From: Lagopus muta
Taxonomy: Eukaryota > Chordata > Aves > Galliformes > Phasianidae
DNA length: 64,000 nucleotides
Reading direction: 5' to 3'
Assembly (NCBI RefSeq): GCF_023343835.1
Contig: NC_064449.1
Span: forward strand, 5,183,778-5,247,777
The notes below the pieces were generated by a model. That model was not told the origin of the DNA. It was given only the letters and a program-made list of their open reading frames with translations, and made no database searches. The position numbers were made by a program, and so were the translations under genes. This document shows, one piece after another, positions 1 to 7,853 of the stretch; the first letter of the stretch is position 1, and every line of letters starts with the position of its first letter.

Positions 1-227
1 TCAAAGAGGGGGGATTTGGGTTGGATGAAAAGATGAAGTTTTGACACTGAGGGCGGTGAGGCACTGCACAGGGTGCCCAGAGAGCTGGTGCTGCCCCATC
101 CCTGCACACAGCCACGCTCAGGGCACGGGGCTGTGAGCACTGCTGGAGCTGTGGGTGTCCCTCTGCACTGCAGGCACTGGGAGCAGACGGCCTTTGGGGG
201 TCCTTTCCGACTCCAACCATTCTATGA
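1..227 (+). repeat. CR1 LINE 3'-end fragment, cut by window edge
   Basis: This is the 3' terminal part of a chicken-repeat-1 non-LTR retrotransposon. It has the usual CR1 wording: a 'gaggcactgcacaggg' block, a 'ccccatccctg' block and a terminal 'ccattctatga'. It is noncoding here; open frames across it are incidental. It continues left of the window. By eye it differs from the copy at 50911-51356 at only about seven positions over roughly 170 bp, so both belong to the same subfamily. Confidence 0.9.
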
Positions 228-758
228 AGTGGCAGAGAAGAACTTGCAGACACAGCGTAAAACAGCACCTGATGTCTGTATGTAAAAGAAAAGCACCAAG
301 GTGAGCCCTCTGTGAACCAAACGCTCAGGGAAAATTAAGTCATCAAGACTTTACGAAATCGCCTCTGGTTTTCTGCTTTCACAATAGGTCGGTTTATAAG
401 ATGATGAAAAATGAATTAACTGCAGTGGTTTTCTGGCATCGCCCACGGTGAGCCCGACTTTCCAGATGCTCAGAGCTCATTCCTGCTTCACCACGCTGCC
501 ATAAATCCCACCTGCTTCGGGTTTAAGAAAACAGCAGAACAAAGTCAATCATACAAACTCCACCGTAAAATACCGAGGAGAGTTAAATACTGATTATCCG
601 TACAGAGAGGTGCTATTTTTTATTTATGTCTCACCGACTTTCTTTAGGAAATATAAAACCCTTACAGTTCCTGCAGCCTAACTAATCCTTTGGGGTGTTT
701 ATGTCAGCTAATTTGTTGGGGTTTGTGTTGTTTTTCTTCAACACAATCAGATGTGTGG

Positions 759-868
759 AATCACAGACCCAGGTTGGAGTCGGAAGGGACCCCCGAAGGC
801 TGCTCTGGTCCCCCTGGGGGGACACCCACAGCTCCATCAGTGCTCACAGCCCCATCCTGCTGAACACG
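759..868 (-). repeat. CR1 LINE 3'-end fragment
   Basis: The plus strand reads as the reverse complement of a CR1 3' end. It begins at the terminal repeat side ('tcacagacccaggttggagt') and runs into 'acacccacagctccatcagtgctcacagcccc', the same subfamily wording as the copies at 1-227 and 50911-51356. It is strongly 5'-truncated, which is usual for CR1. Confidence 0.85.
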
Positions 869-2463
869 TGTCATCCGTTTCACTTTTATCCCTCCGTTGT
901 GCCTTTCAGTAGTTACACTGATACACCTGAAGGCTGATCTTAACCTTACAGAGCTGAGGTGTGAGTGGCACAGGAAAGCAAGCCGTGCCTCTGCTTGATG
1001 AAACAGCTTAAAAGACCTCTTGCTAACGGCGAGCTGAAGTTTTCCAGCATATGGGCTTGTTTTGTACAGTTATGTGTGGTTTTTCCTTAGATTCTCGGTG
1101 GTAATGAGCCCACACAGTTGATTGCTGCAGGGAGGAAAAAAAAAAGAGAAAAAAAAAAAAATCGTCCTGAATAGGTTTGCTGAATAATTATGAACTGAGC
1201 TGAACTCTTACATTTGCTTACTAATTGTACGCTCCGTGATGTTTTATGTATGATGCATTCATTTTGTTAAAAAGGGATTTTTTTTCTTTTTTTCTTCTTT
1301 TTTTTTGCTGAGCAGCGACTTTTCTCAGCGCAAGTCGGCCTGGCACCGTGGAAAGAGCTGAATTCAGGGCTGATGAATTGATGGCGTTTGAATTGTTCTT
1401 CTTTTTTTTTTTCCTTTTCTAAATCAACCCCACTATTTGGTTTGCAGAGCTTGCAATATGAAACCCCAAATCACACCATTGTCTTGAAAGTCGAAATCAA
1501 TGAATCCTCTCCACTTCGGATTTGGCAGCGGCGACGGCTATTGTTAATTTAGAAAATAATCCCCTGCAGCTACCGCTATTTAAATAACGCCTTTCCCTCC
1601 TTCCCCCCACGATGGCCAAAACCCAAAGACCGAAAGTAAAAATACTGTTTGTAGGATAGACTTCTCCCTGTATGGAGAGGTTTCCCCATCCGGGCGCTCC
1701 ATACCTGAGCTCCGGTGGCAGCGACAGCCCCAGGGCTCTGTTGGTGTGCACAGTGCAGGGCTCTGCTGCTGGGCACAGATGGGAGCTCAGGGTCCTGGAA
1801 CATTTGGGGTGTTCAGCCAATGGACCGAGGGAGTCTCCATCCCACACGTGTGTGTTCTCCTTTGCAGTTCTTCTGACAGCGCTTCTTCCACCTGAGGAGC
1901 AAATGGACGCGGCATCTACCTGCACAGTAACGGGGTGAACTGTCTTCATAGCTGAAAATCTCTTTGCCAAAAGATTCGGTCTCTTACATGGAAGCTGGTG
2001 TGCGTGAATTGTTGCAGGATAAGCCCCTGAGACAACAGCCCTGGAGTTGGAGCAGAGCTGTGATGGCACATCGGCCTGAGGTCACACGGCAGTGGTGGGA
2101 GCTCCAGGCAGTGGGAACGCAGCACTGGCAGCAGTGAGTTTCCTCCTTCCACAGCCACGCTGTGCAGCTCTCATCACAGCCGCGGTGCAGAGCCCAGGCT
2201 GTCTCCCCAGAGAAGAGGCTGTGTATAAACGTGATGACAAAGCTGTGATAAAAAGGGTCGGCCGCAAATGGAATCCAATGTGATTACAGCAGTAATTAGT
2301 GTACAGTGCTGCTCCTGACAGGTACATCGTCCAGCAGGCACATGGCAACCTCAGTGGGAAATACCTTTGTGCAACCCTGGCATGAATACACTCACAGTGC
2401 CTCTGTGCACTGGTGTTGCTGTCATTTACAGCACTCTCTATGCTCTGCTGCGTTTCAGGTTCG

Positions 2464-2572
2464 GACCCACAGAATGGTTTGAGTTGGAAGGACCCCCGAA
2501 GGCCAGCCATCTGGTCCCATTCCTTGCAGTGCATAGAGACACCCACAGCTCCATCAGTGCTCGGACCCCCCT
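2464..2572 (-). repeat. CR1 LINE 3'-end fragment
   Basis: This is the reverse complement of a CR1 3' end, with 'cacagaatggtttgagttgg' followed by 'acacccacagctccatcagtgctc'. It has the same orientation and subfamily as the fragment 1.6 kb upstream, and lies about 200 bp from the start of the MN1 CpG island. Confidence 0.88.
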
Positions 2573-3194
2573 CCAGCTCAATCCAGACTTTTCTTCAATT
2601 AAAAAGAAAACAAAAACAAATCCCCATTTAAATAGAACGCCTCTGTGGCCAGAGAAAGATTGGATCAAGAGGACATCAGTGACCATTTACACAACACACT
2701 GTTAACATTACGAATTAGAAGAGTGCACCCCATCTACCCTAAAGGCAGAGCCGGAACTGTTCCCCCTCTACCCGGGAGCCCCGCACCGCGTCCCAGCCGC
2801 CCGTGCTGCTGCTGCGGCCCCGCGGGAGCTTCCGCAGCGCCCCGCGCCGCGCCCCGACGGCTCCGCTCGGCTCTCCCGGAGTGCTGCGCCGCGCGGCCGC
2901 CAGGGGGCGCTGCGCCCGTTCGCAAGACGCGCTCCGACGGCGCGCACGCAGGCGCAGAGGGACGCGGAGGGGCGCGCGGCGGCCGCGGGAGGAGCGGACG
3001 CGGAGCCCCGGGGCTGGGGGGAGTGATGGTGGTGGAGGTGGGAAGAGGGGGTCGGGCCCTGCGGGAGCCGCAAAACTGCGGGATCCGAACCGCTCCGCCT
3101 GCGGGGCTCCGCCGCTCCGCTTTGTCGGCGCCCTCCCCGCTGCGGTCGGAACTTCGCTTCTCCCCTTTGTGCCGCCGCCGGCCCCGAGCACCCC

Positions 3195-3445
3195 CGTCCC
3201 TCCGCTAAGTAATAATTTCCACGTCCGATTCCATTTCTTCTCCCGTTCTGAAATCTCCAAGCCATCAGCGAGGAGGATAGTTCACATGAAAACTAATTAC
3301 ACAAAATCAATATTTAATCACAGCGCGGCATCCTGATCCTGCAGAAAAAATCCCTTTAAAACTCTGCTGCCATACACAAATACTTCTCGGCCGCTTATTT
3401 ATAGATCTCTCCCTCTCTCTTTTTTTTTTTTTTTTTCTTCTGGTG
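3195..3445 (+). promoter_or_regulatory. AT-rich proximal control block with MEF2-type site
   Basis: This AT-rich segment sits between two GC-rich lobes of the promoter island. It contains a cluster of TAAT-type words ('aactaattacac', 'aatatttaatcac') near 3290-3325. At 3395-3404 TTATTTATAG fits the MEF2 consensus YTA(W)4TAR and could equally act as a TATA-like element. A pyrimidine run follows at 3413-3440. If the TATA-like reading is right, transcription would start near 3425 and give a leader of about 830 nt. The motifs are visible; their use is inference. Confidence 0.4.
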
Positions 3446-3855
3446 CGAGTAATTTCATTTTCTTCCTATTTTTTCTTCACTACGAAACGTGTGAGCTGCG
3501 AGCCCCACAGGTGCCGCTTCCCTCCCCATCCTCCCCGGGGTCCAAGCGGTGTTCTCACCCCGAGGGCGCCGCGCTCGGACCGCTCCGTTCCCGCTGCCCG
3601 GACCCGGGGCGGGCCGCCTCTCCCCGTCTCAGCCCTTATCGGGAGGGCTCCGACCGCGCGCCGCCGGGAGCGGCACCTCCCGGGCTCGGAGCGCCCGAAT
3701 CCCGCCGCTCCGCTCCGCACCCCGACGGCCGGGCCGGGCGGGCGGGCATCGCTCCGCGCAGCTCCCCCCGCAACACCGCCGGGCAGCGGCCGGAGGGAGC
3801 GGAGCGAAGCGGGAGGGGCGAGGAGCCGGCGCGGCGGAGCCACCTTAACGGCGAG

Positions 3856-3885
3856 CCCCGCCCCGGGCCGCGCGGCGCTCATTGG
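3856..3885 (+). promoter_or_regulatory. GC box and inverted CCAAT box, likely core promoter
   Basis: A GC box CCCCGCCCC lies at 3856-3864 and an inverted CCAAT box (ATTGG) at 3881-3885, 370 bp before the MN1 start codon. GC plus CCAAT boxes are typical of TATA-less CpG-island promoters bound by Sp/KLF factors and NF-Y. They suggest a start site within the next 100 bp or so, an alternative to the start near 3425 implied by the TATA-like site. Confidence 0.45.
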
Positions 3886-3895
3886 CGCAGCCCCG

Positions 3896-3916
3896 ATGGC
3901 TGAAATTCATCGCTGA
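3896..3916 (+). promoter_or_regulatory. Upstream ORF 1 (6 codons)
   Basis: A short ATG-initiated frame in the putative 5' leader encodes MAEIHR and then stops. The next ATG follows after one base. It counts only if transcription starts upstream of 3896, which is not established. Confidence 0.35.
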
Positions 3917-3917
3917 A

Positions 3918-4106
3918 ATGCAAAACTTGTTGCTGCTCCGCCAGCGCCGGTTGAGAGCGGGGGAGAGCGCGCGAGGGGAGCGCCGCGGAGCCCTCCGAGC
4001 GCCCGCACGCAGCGCCCGCCCCGGCCCCGCCGCCGCCCCCGGAGCCCCGCGCGTCCGGCGGACGGCGATGCGGCGCGCGGCTCCCGGGCGCCGGAGGAGC
4101 CTATGA
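3918..4106 (+). promoter_or_regulatory. Upstream ORF 2 (62 codons)
   Basis: This ATG-initiated frame begins at 3918 with MQNLLLL and is rich in Arg and Ala, as the GC-rich leader dictates. A second in-frame ATG at 4068 would give a 12-residue version even from a later transcription start. Its stop codon overlaps the start of the next upstream ORF as ATGA. A regulatory role is more likely than a functional peptide. Confidence 0.4.
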
Positions 4107-4180
4107 GCGGCGGCGCGGCGCCCCGTCGGCTCCCGGGCAGCGCAGCGCCGGGCGGCAGCGAGCGGAGAGGCGCGGGGTGA
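4103..4180 (+). promoter_or_regulatory. Upstream ORF 3 (25 codons)
   Basis: The frame starts on the ATG that overlaps the stop of the preceding upstream ORF (ATGA at 4103-4106). It encodes 25 residues and ends 74 nt before the MN1 start. The overlap would favour termination-reinitiation rather than fresh scanning. Confidence 0.4.
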
Positions 4181-4200
4181 GCGCGGGCGGGCGCGGCGCG

Positions 4201-4206
4201 ATGTGA
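4201..4206 (+). promoter_or_regulatory. Minimal start-stop upstream ORF
   Basis: The sequence ATGTGA is a start codon directly followed by a stop, 48 nt before the MN1 ATG. Start-stop elements can stall initiating ribosomes and lower downstream initiation in other vertebrate leaders; the effect here is inference. Confidence 0.4.
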
Positions 4207-4232
4207 GCGGGGCGGCGGGGCAGCGGGCGGCC

Positions 4233-4244
4233 ATGCGCTTCTGA
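4233..4244 (+). promoter_or_regulatory. Upstream ORF of three codons
   Basis: ATG CGC TTC TGA lies in the context ggccATGC and ends only 10 nt before the MN1 start codon. A ribosome finishing here would have little distance in which to regain initiation factors before the main ATG. Confidence 0.4.
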
Positions 4245-4254
4245 GCCGCGCAGG

Positions 4255-7200
4255 ATGTTCGGGCTGGAGCAGTTCGAGCCGCAGATGAGCAGCCGGAGCG
4301 GCGGGCAGGGGGAGCGCGGCTTCGGGCAGCCCGGACTGAGCATGAGCGCGCACTTCAAGGCGCCGGCCTTCCCCGGCGGCGGTCCGGCGGCCGCGGTGGA
4401 CCCGGCCCTGGGCGCGCTGGGCGAGCCGCCCCTCCTCGGCATGAACATGAGCCTGCCCGGCGACGGCTACGGCTTTCCGGGCCGCGGCCCCGCCGAGCTG
4501 CACGGCGCCGGCATGCAGCCGCCCGTGCACGGCTTTTTCGGCGGGCAGCAGCCGCACGGCGGCCACGGCGGCGCGCACCACCCGCACCAGCACCAGCACC
4601 AACACCAGCACCAGCCGCACTTCGGCGGCAACTTCGGGCCCGACCCCGGCGCTTCTTGCGTGCACGGCGGCCGCCTCCTGGGCTACAACGGCGCGCTGGG
4701 CGGGCAGACGGCGTTCGCCGACGGCTACGAGCACATGGCCGAGAGCCAGGGCGCCGAGGGCTTCGGACAGCAGCGCGCCGGGAACCTGCCCGATTTCCAG
4801 CAGCACAGCGCCGGCGCCTCCGGACATGCCGTGCCGGCGCCCTGCCTGCCCCTCGACCAGTCCCCCAACCGCGCCGCCTCCTTCCACGGGTTGCCGGCGG
4901 CCGGCTCGTCCGAGCCCCACGGCCTGGAGCAGCGGCGGCTCCCCGCGCAGGACTCGCTGGAATACAATTACCCCGGCGACGGCCCCGCCGCGCACTTCGA
5001 GCTGCCCGTCTTCTCGCCGTCGGAGCCCGAGGGGCAGCTGCCGCACTACGGCGGCGGGCGGCAGGTGCCGGCGGGCGGCGGCTTCGCTGGGACGGCGCTG
5101 CCCCGGGCGCCGGGTATGGCTGTGGCCAAGGCGCAGCCCCCTCCTCCGCCGCCGCCGCAGCAGCAGCAGCACGGCGTTTTCTTCGAGCGCTTCGGGGGAG
5201 CGCGGAAGATGCCCGCCAGCCTGGAGCCGGGGGCCAGCACCAGGCACCCGCTGATGCAGCAACAGCAGCCGCAGCAGCCGCCGGGCTTGCTGGCCAGACA
5301 GAACTCCTGCCCGCCGGCCATCCCTAGGCAACAGCAAACAGAAGCCAACGCTCCCAACCCCAACTTGCAGGACAATGGGCCGATAATGCAGAACCAGCAC
5401 GCACAGTTTGAATACCCTATTCACAGACTGGAGAACAGGAATATGCATCCCTACGCCGACCCCGTGTTTAATATGCAGCACCCTCCTCCGCAACAGCCAC
5501 CAAATCAAAGACTGCAGCACTTCGATGCCCCCTACGTGAGCGTCGCCAAGCGGCCGCGCTTCGACTTCCCCGGCAACCCCGGCGTCGAGCGCTGCGCCTC
5601 CTGGGCCGGCGGCATGCACGGCCCGGCCATGGAGAGCCACCTCTCCCCGACGTCCTACCCGGGGCTGCCGGGCGATTTCACCCCGCCGGCTCCCGACGCC
5701 TTCGTAGGGCCGCTGCCGCACGGCGGCCCCGAGCACCCGGCGCTGGCGCAGCGCCAGAACGCGGCCCTGGTGATGAAGCAGATGGCCTCGCGCAGCCAGC
5801 AGCGCCTGCGGCCGCCCAGCCTGCAGCAGCTGGGGCACCACGGCGAGGTGGGTCCCGCCGGCTCCCTGCCGCCGCCCGGCTTCGAGCGCGAGGCCGCCGC
5901 CGCCCGCGGCTTCGACGCTCCGGCGCCGCACCTGGCGCCCGACGGCACGTGGTTCGCGGGGCCGCCGCCGCCGCCCGGGGAGCTGCTGCCTCGGCGCATG
6001 GCGGGGCCGGGGCTGCCGGCCGAGGCGGCCCCCCACGAGCTGGGCCTGCAGCCGGGCGGCGCGGCCGTGCTCTTCCGACCGGGCGCCGGCGCGCTGGGGC
6101 TGCAGGAGCCGCTGCGGATGGCGGGCGAAGGCCCGGCGCAGGCCCTGCCCTCGCCCGGCGTCCACCCGCCCTTCGCGCCCGCCGTGGGCGGCCTCTCGCA
6201 GCTGCAGTCCCCCGGCGGCGGCGTGGCCCTTCCCAGCGCTCCGGCCGAGCGTCGCGGCCCCCGCCGACTTCGCGGCCCAGCCCGGCTTCCCCTTCGGGGC
6301 GGCGGCGCGGCAGCCCCCGGCGCACGGCAGCGCGCCCGCCCTCAGCGCCTCGCCCGGCGCCTACCCGCCGCCCCCCGCCCGAGTTCCCCCCGCCGCCGCC
6401 GCCACCGCGGCCCGCGGCCAGCAAGCTGGGCGCGCTGTCGCTGGGCTCCTTCAGCAAGCCGGCCGGCAAGGACAACGTGTTCGGCCAGAGCTGCCTGGCC
6501 GCCCTCTCCACCGCCTGCCAGAACATGATCGCCAGTCTGGGCGCCCCCAACCTCAACGTCACCTTCAACAAGAAGAGCCCGGCCGAGGCCAAGCGCAAGC
6601 TGAGCCAGGCCGAGCCCGACCCGCCGCCGCCCGCCGCCCCGGACTACTTCCCGGCGGGGCCGACGGCGGGCGGGGGCGCGGGCAAGGCCGCCCCGCTGCT
6701 GCCCGCCGAGAGCAGTCTCTCGCCCGGCTTCGCGCTGGAGCCGGCGGCCGGCGGCGAGGGGAAGGCGGGCGGCGGGCGGGGGCGGGGCCGCCGGAAACGG
6801 GACAGCGGGCACGTCAGCCCCGGCACCTTCTTCGAGAAGTTCTCGGCCGCGGAGGGCGGCGGGGCGGGCGTCAGCCCGGGGCAACCGGCGCCTCCGGCCG
6901 CGGGGGGGCCGCCGGGGGCCGCGGGCGCGGAGCGCGGCGGGGGCACGCCCCACGATAAGCCCCTGACCTCGCCCTCCTGGGGCAAGGGCGGCGAGCTGCT
7001 GCTGGGGGAGCAGCCCGACCTCATGTCCTCGCTGGACAGCGGCATCCAGAGCGTGACCAAGTCGGACGGCGGCTCCCCGCACGTGGACTTCGCCGACGAG
7101 GTCAGCACCAGCTACGGCAACGAAGACGAGGTGTCCTCCAGCTCCGACAACGCCGGCCCCAAACCCACGCGCAGCCCGCTGCTGGGCGGCTCGCCCAAGC

Positions 7201-7689
7201 TGCCCCGCGGGGAGCACGCGCTGCTCAACGGACAGAAGCCCCTGGCCCTCGGCCTCCTCAATACATCTACCTCGACCCCCGACAGCTACGGGCTCAGCAG
7301 CACGGCGGGCGCGCACCCCGGCACGCCGGGCATGGAGCAGGTGCGGACCCCCACCAGCACCTCGGCCCAGGACGAGATCCACCCTCTGGAGATCCTGCAG
7401 GCGCAGATCCAGCTCCAGCGGCAGCAGTTCAGCATCTCGGAAGACCAACCCTTGGGGTTGAAGAGCAAAAAGGGGGAGTGTGCGGGGCAGAATGGGGACA
7501 GTGACCTGGGCGGGTGTTGTTCAGAGGGTGTCAAGAACGCTATGAGCACCATCGACCTGGACTCCCTGATGGCGGAGCACAACTCCACCTGGTACCTGCC
7601 CGGTGAGAAGGCCCTGATGGAGGGGCAGGAGGAAGACAAGCCCATGGCGCCGTGGGAGAAGCCCAAGCCCCAGAATCCCAGCAAAGAAG
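4255..7689 (+). CDS. MN1: MN1 coding exon 1 (transcriptional coregulator), broken by two frame displacements
   Basis: MN1 is a nuclear, largely disordered transcriptional coregulator. In mammals it works with p300/CBP-type coactivators and homeodomain partners and is needed for craniofacial development. The start [10 protein letters not shown] and the following blocks match vertebrate MN1. Approximate residues: His/Gln repeat 108-122; HGVFFERF 306; [12 protein letters not shown] 383-394; [14 protein letters not shown] 500-513; LGALSLGSF to NVTFNKK 723-772; basic RGRGRRKRD, a likely nuclear signal, 841-849; acidic/serine DEVSSSSDN 957-965; [20 protein letters not shown] 1044-1063; [12 protein letters not shown] about 1098-1109. 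The frame starting at 4255 fails after about 6260, a second frame carries 6266-6370, and a third continues from about 6377. Removing one base at each C run restores one frame of the conserved order. The human polyglutamine tract is missing. The exon ends AAAGAAG before GT, in phase 1. Confidence 0.96.
6258..6262 (+). other. MN1: Frame displacement 1 in MN1 exon 1
   Basis: A run of five C sits where the reading frame must change. Upstream, the frame of 4255 reads LPSAPAERR, as in MN1. Downstream, conserved ADF...QPGFPFGAA is read only one base later, from 6266. One extra C (or two missing bases) explains this. It may be an error in a GC-rich tract or a real indel. Confidence 0.75.
6371..6376 (+). 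other. MN1: Frame displacement 2 in MN1 exon 1
   Basis: A run of six C, 113 bp after the first displacement, marks a second shift of one base in the same direction. Before it the frame reads [10 protein letters not shown]; after it the frame reads [19 protein letters not shown], which joins the conserved [11 protein letters not shown] block. With both shifts the coding total is 3618 nt including the stop, an exact multiple of three. Confidence 0.75.
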
Positions 7690-7853
7690 GTATCCGCTGT
7701 CCCGCGCGCATCCTGGCCCATGGGGGGGGACTGTGGGCTGCCGTTGAGGTTACCAGGCATGCACCAACCTCACCCTGCCTCACAGCTCGGTGGGGCAGCA
7801 GTGCTGGGGACAAAGCGCCCACAGCCCGGCGGGGCCCAGGGTCGTGGTTCTGA
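7690..7853 (+). other. In-frame read-through of exon 1 into the intron
   Basis: If the intron is not spliced, the exon 1 frame continues 54 codons to a TGA at 7851-7853. This would replace the conserved exon 2 C terminus with an unrelated Pro/Ala/Gly/Trp-rich tail. The donor reads GAAG|GTATCC, with C instead of the usual G at +5, so it is not a strong match to consensus. I see no AATAAA nearby that would end such a transcript, so this is only a possibility. Confidence 0.2.

Larger units (their letters stand above)
228..2769. other. Upstream flank of MN1, no gene seen
   Basis: Apart from the two CR1 fragments listed separately, this is unique DNA. It has pyrimidine or purine runs (about 1135-1160, 1277-1306 and 1401-1418) and AT-rich blocks with TAAT-type motifs at about 1165-1270 and 2220-2310. 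An open frame of 190 codons on the minus strand (1497-2069) has no recognisable domain and no clear codon bias, so I do not call it a gene. The AT-rich blocks could be distal control elements of MN1; that is inference. Confidence 0.6.
2770..7640. other. CpG island over MN1 promoter and exon 1
   Basis: The stretch is strongly GC- and CpG-rich, in sharp contrast to both flanks. It splits into a 5' lobe (about 2770-3195), an AT-rich gap (about 3195-3490) and a main lobe covering the leader and nearly all of coding exon 1. CpG islands of this kind mark promoters of developmental regulators and are usually unmethylated in the germline. The composition also opens long meaningless reading frames on the minus strand, one of 752 codons. 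Confidence 0.9.

Noticed and set aside
4656-5327. 223-codon plus-strand open frame in another frame of MN1
   Set aside because: It lies wholly inside MN1 exon 1 and has the Arg/Ala/Pro composition expected of an out-of-frame reading.
3907-6165. 752-codon open frame on the minus strand opposite MN1 exon 1
   Set aside because: GC-rich coding DNA has few stop codons in the antisense frames. The product is Arg/Ala/Leu-rich low complexity with no domain, and it mirrors the MN1 codons.
6342-7448. 368-codon minus-strand open frame opposite MN1 exon 1
   Set aside because: Same cause: a shadow of the GC-rich MN1 frame.
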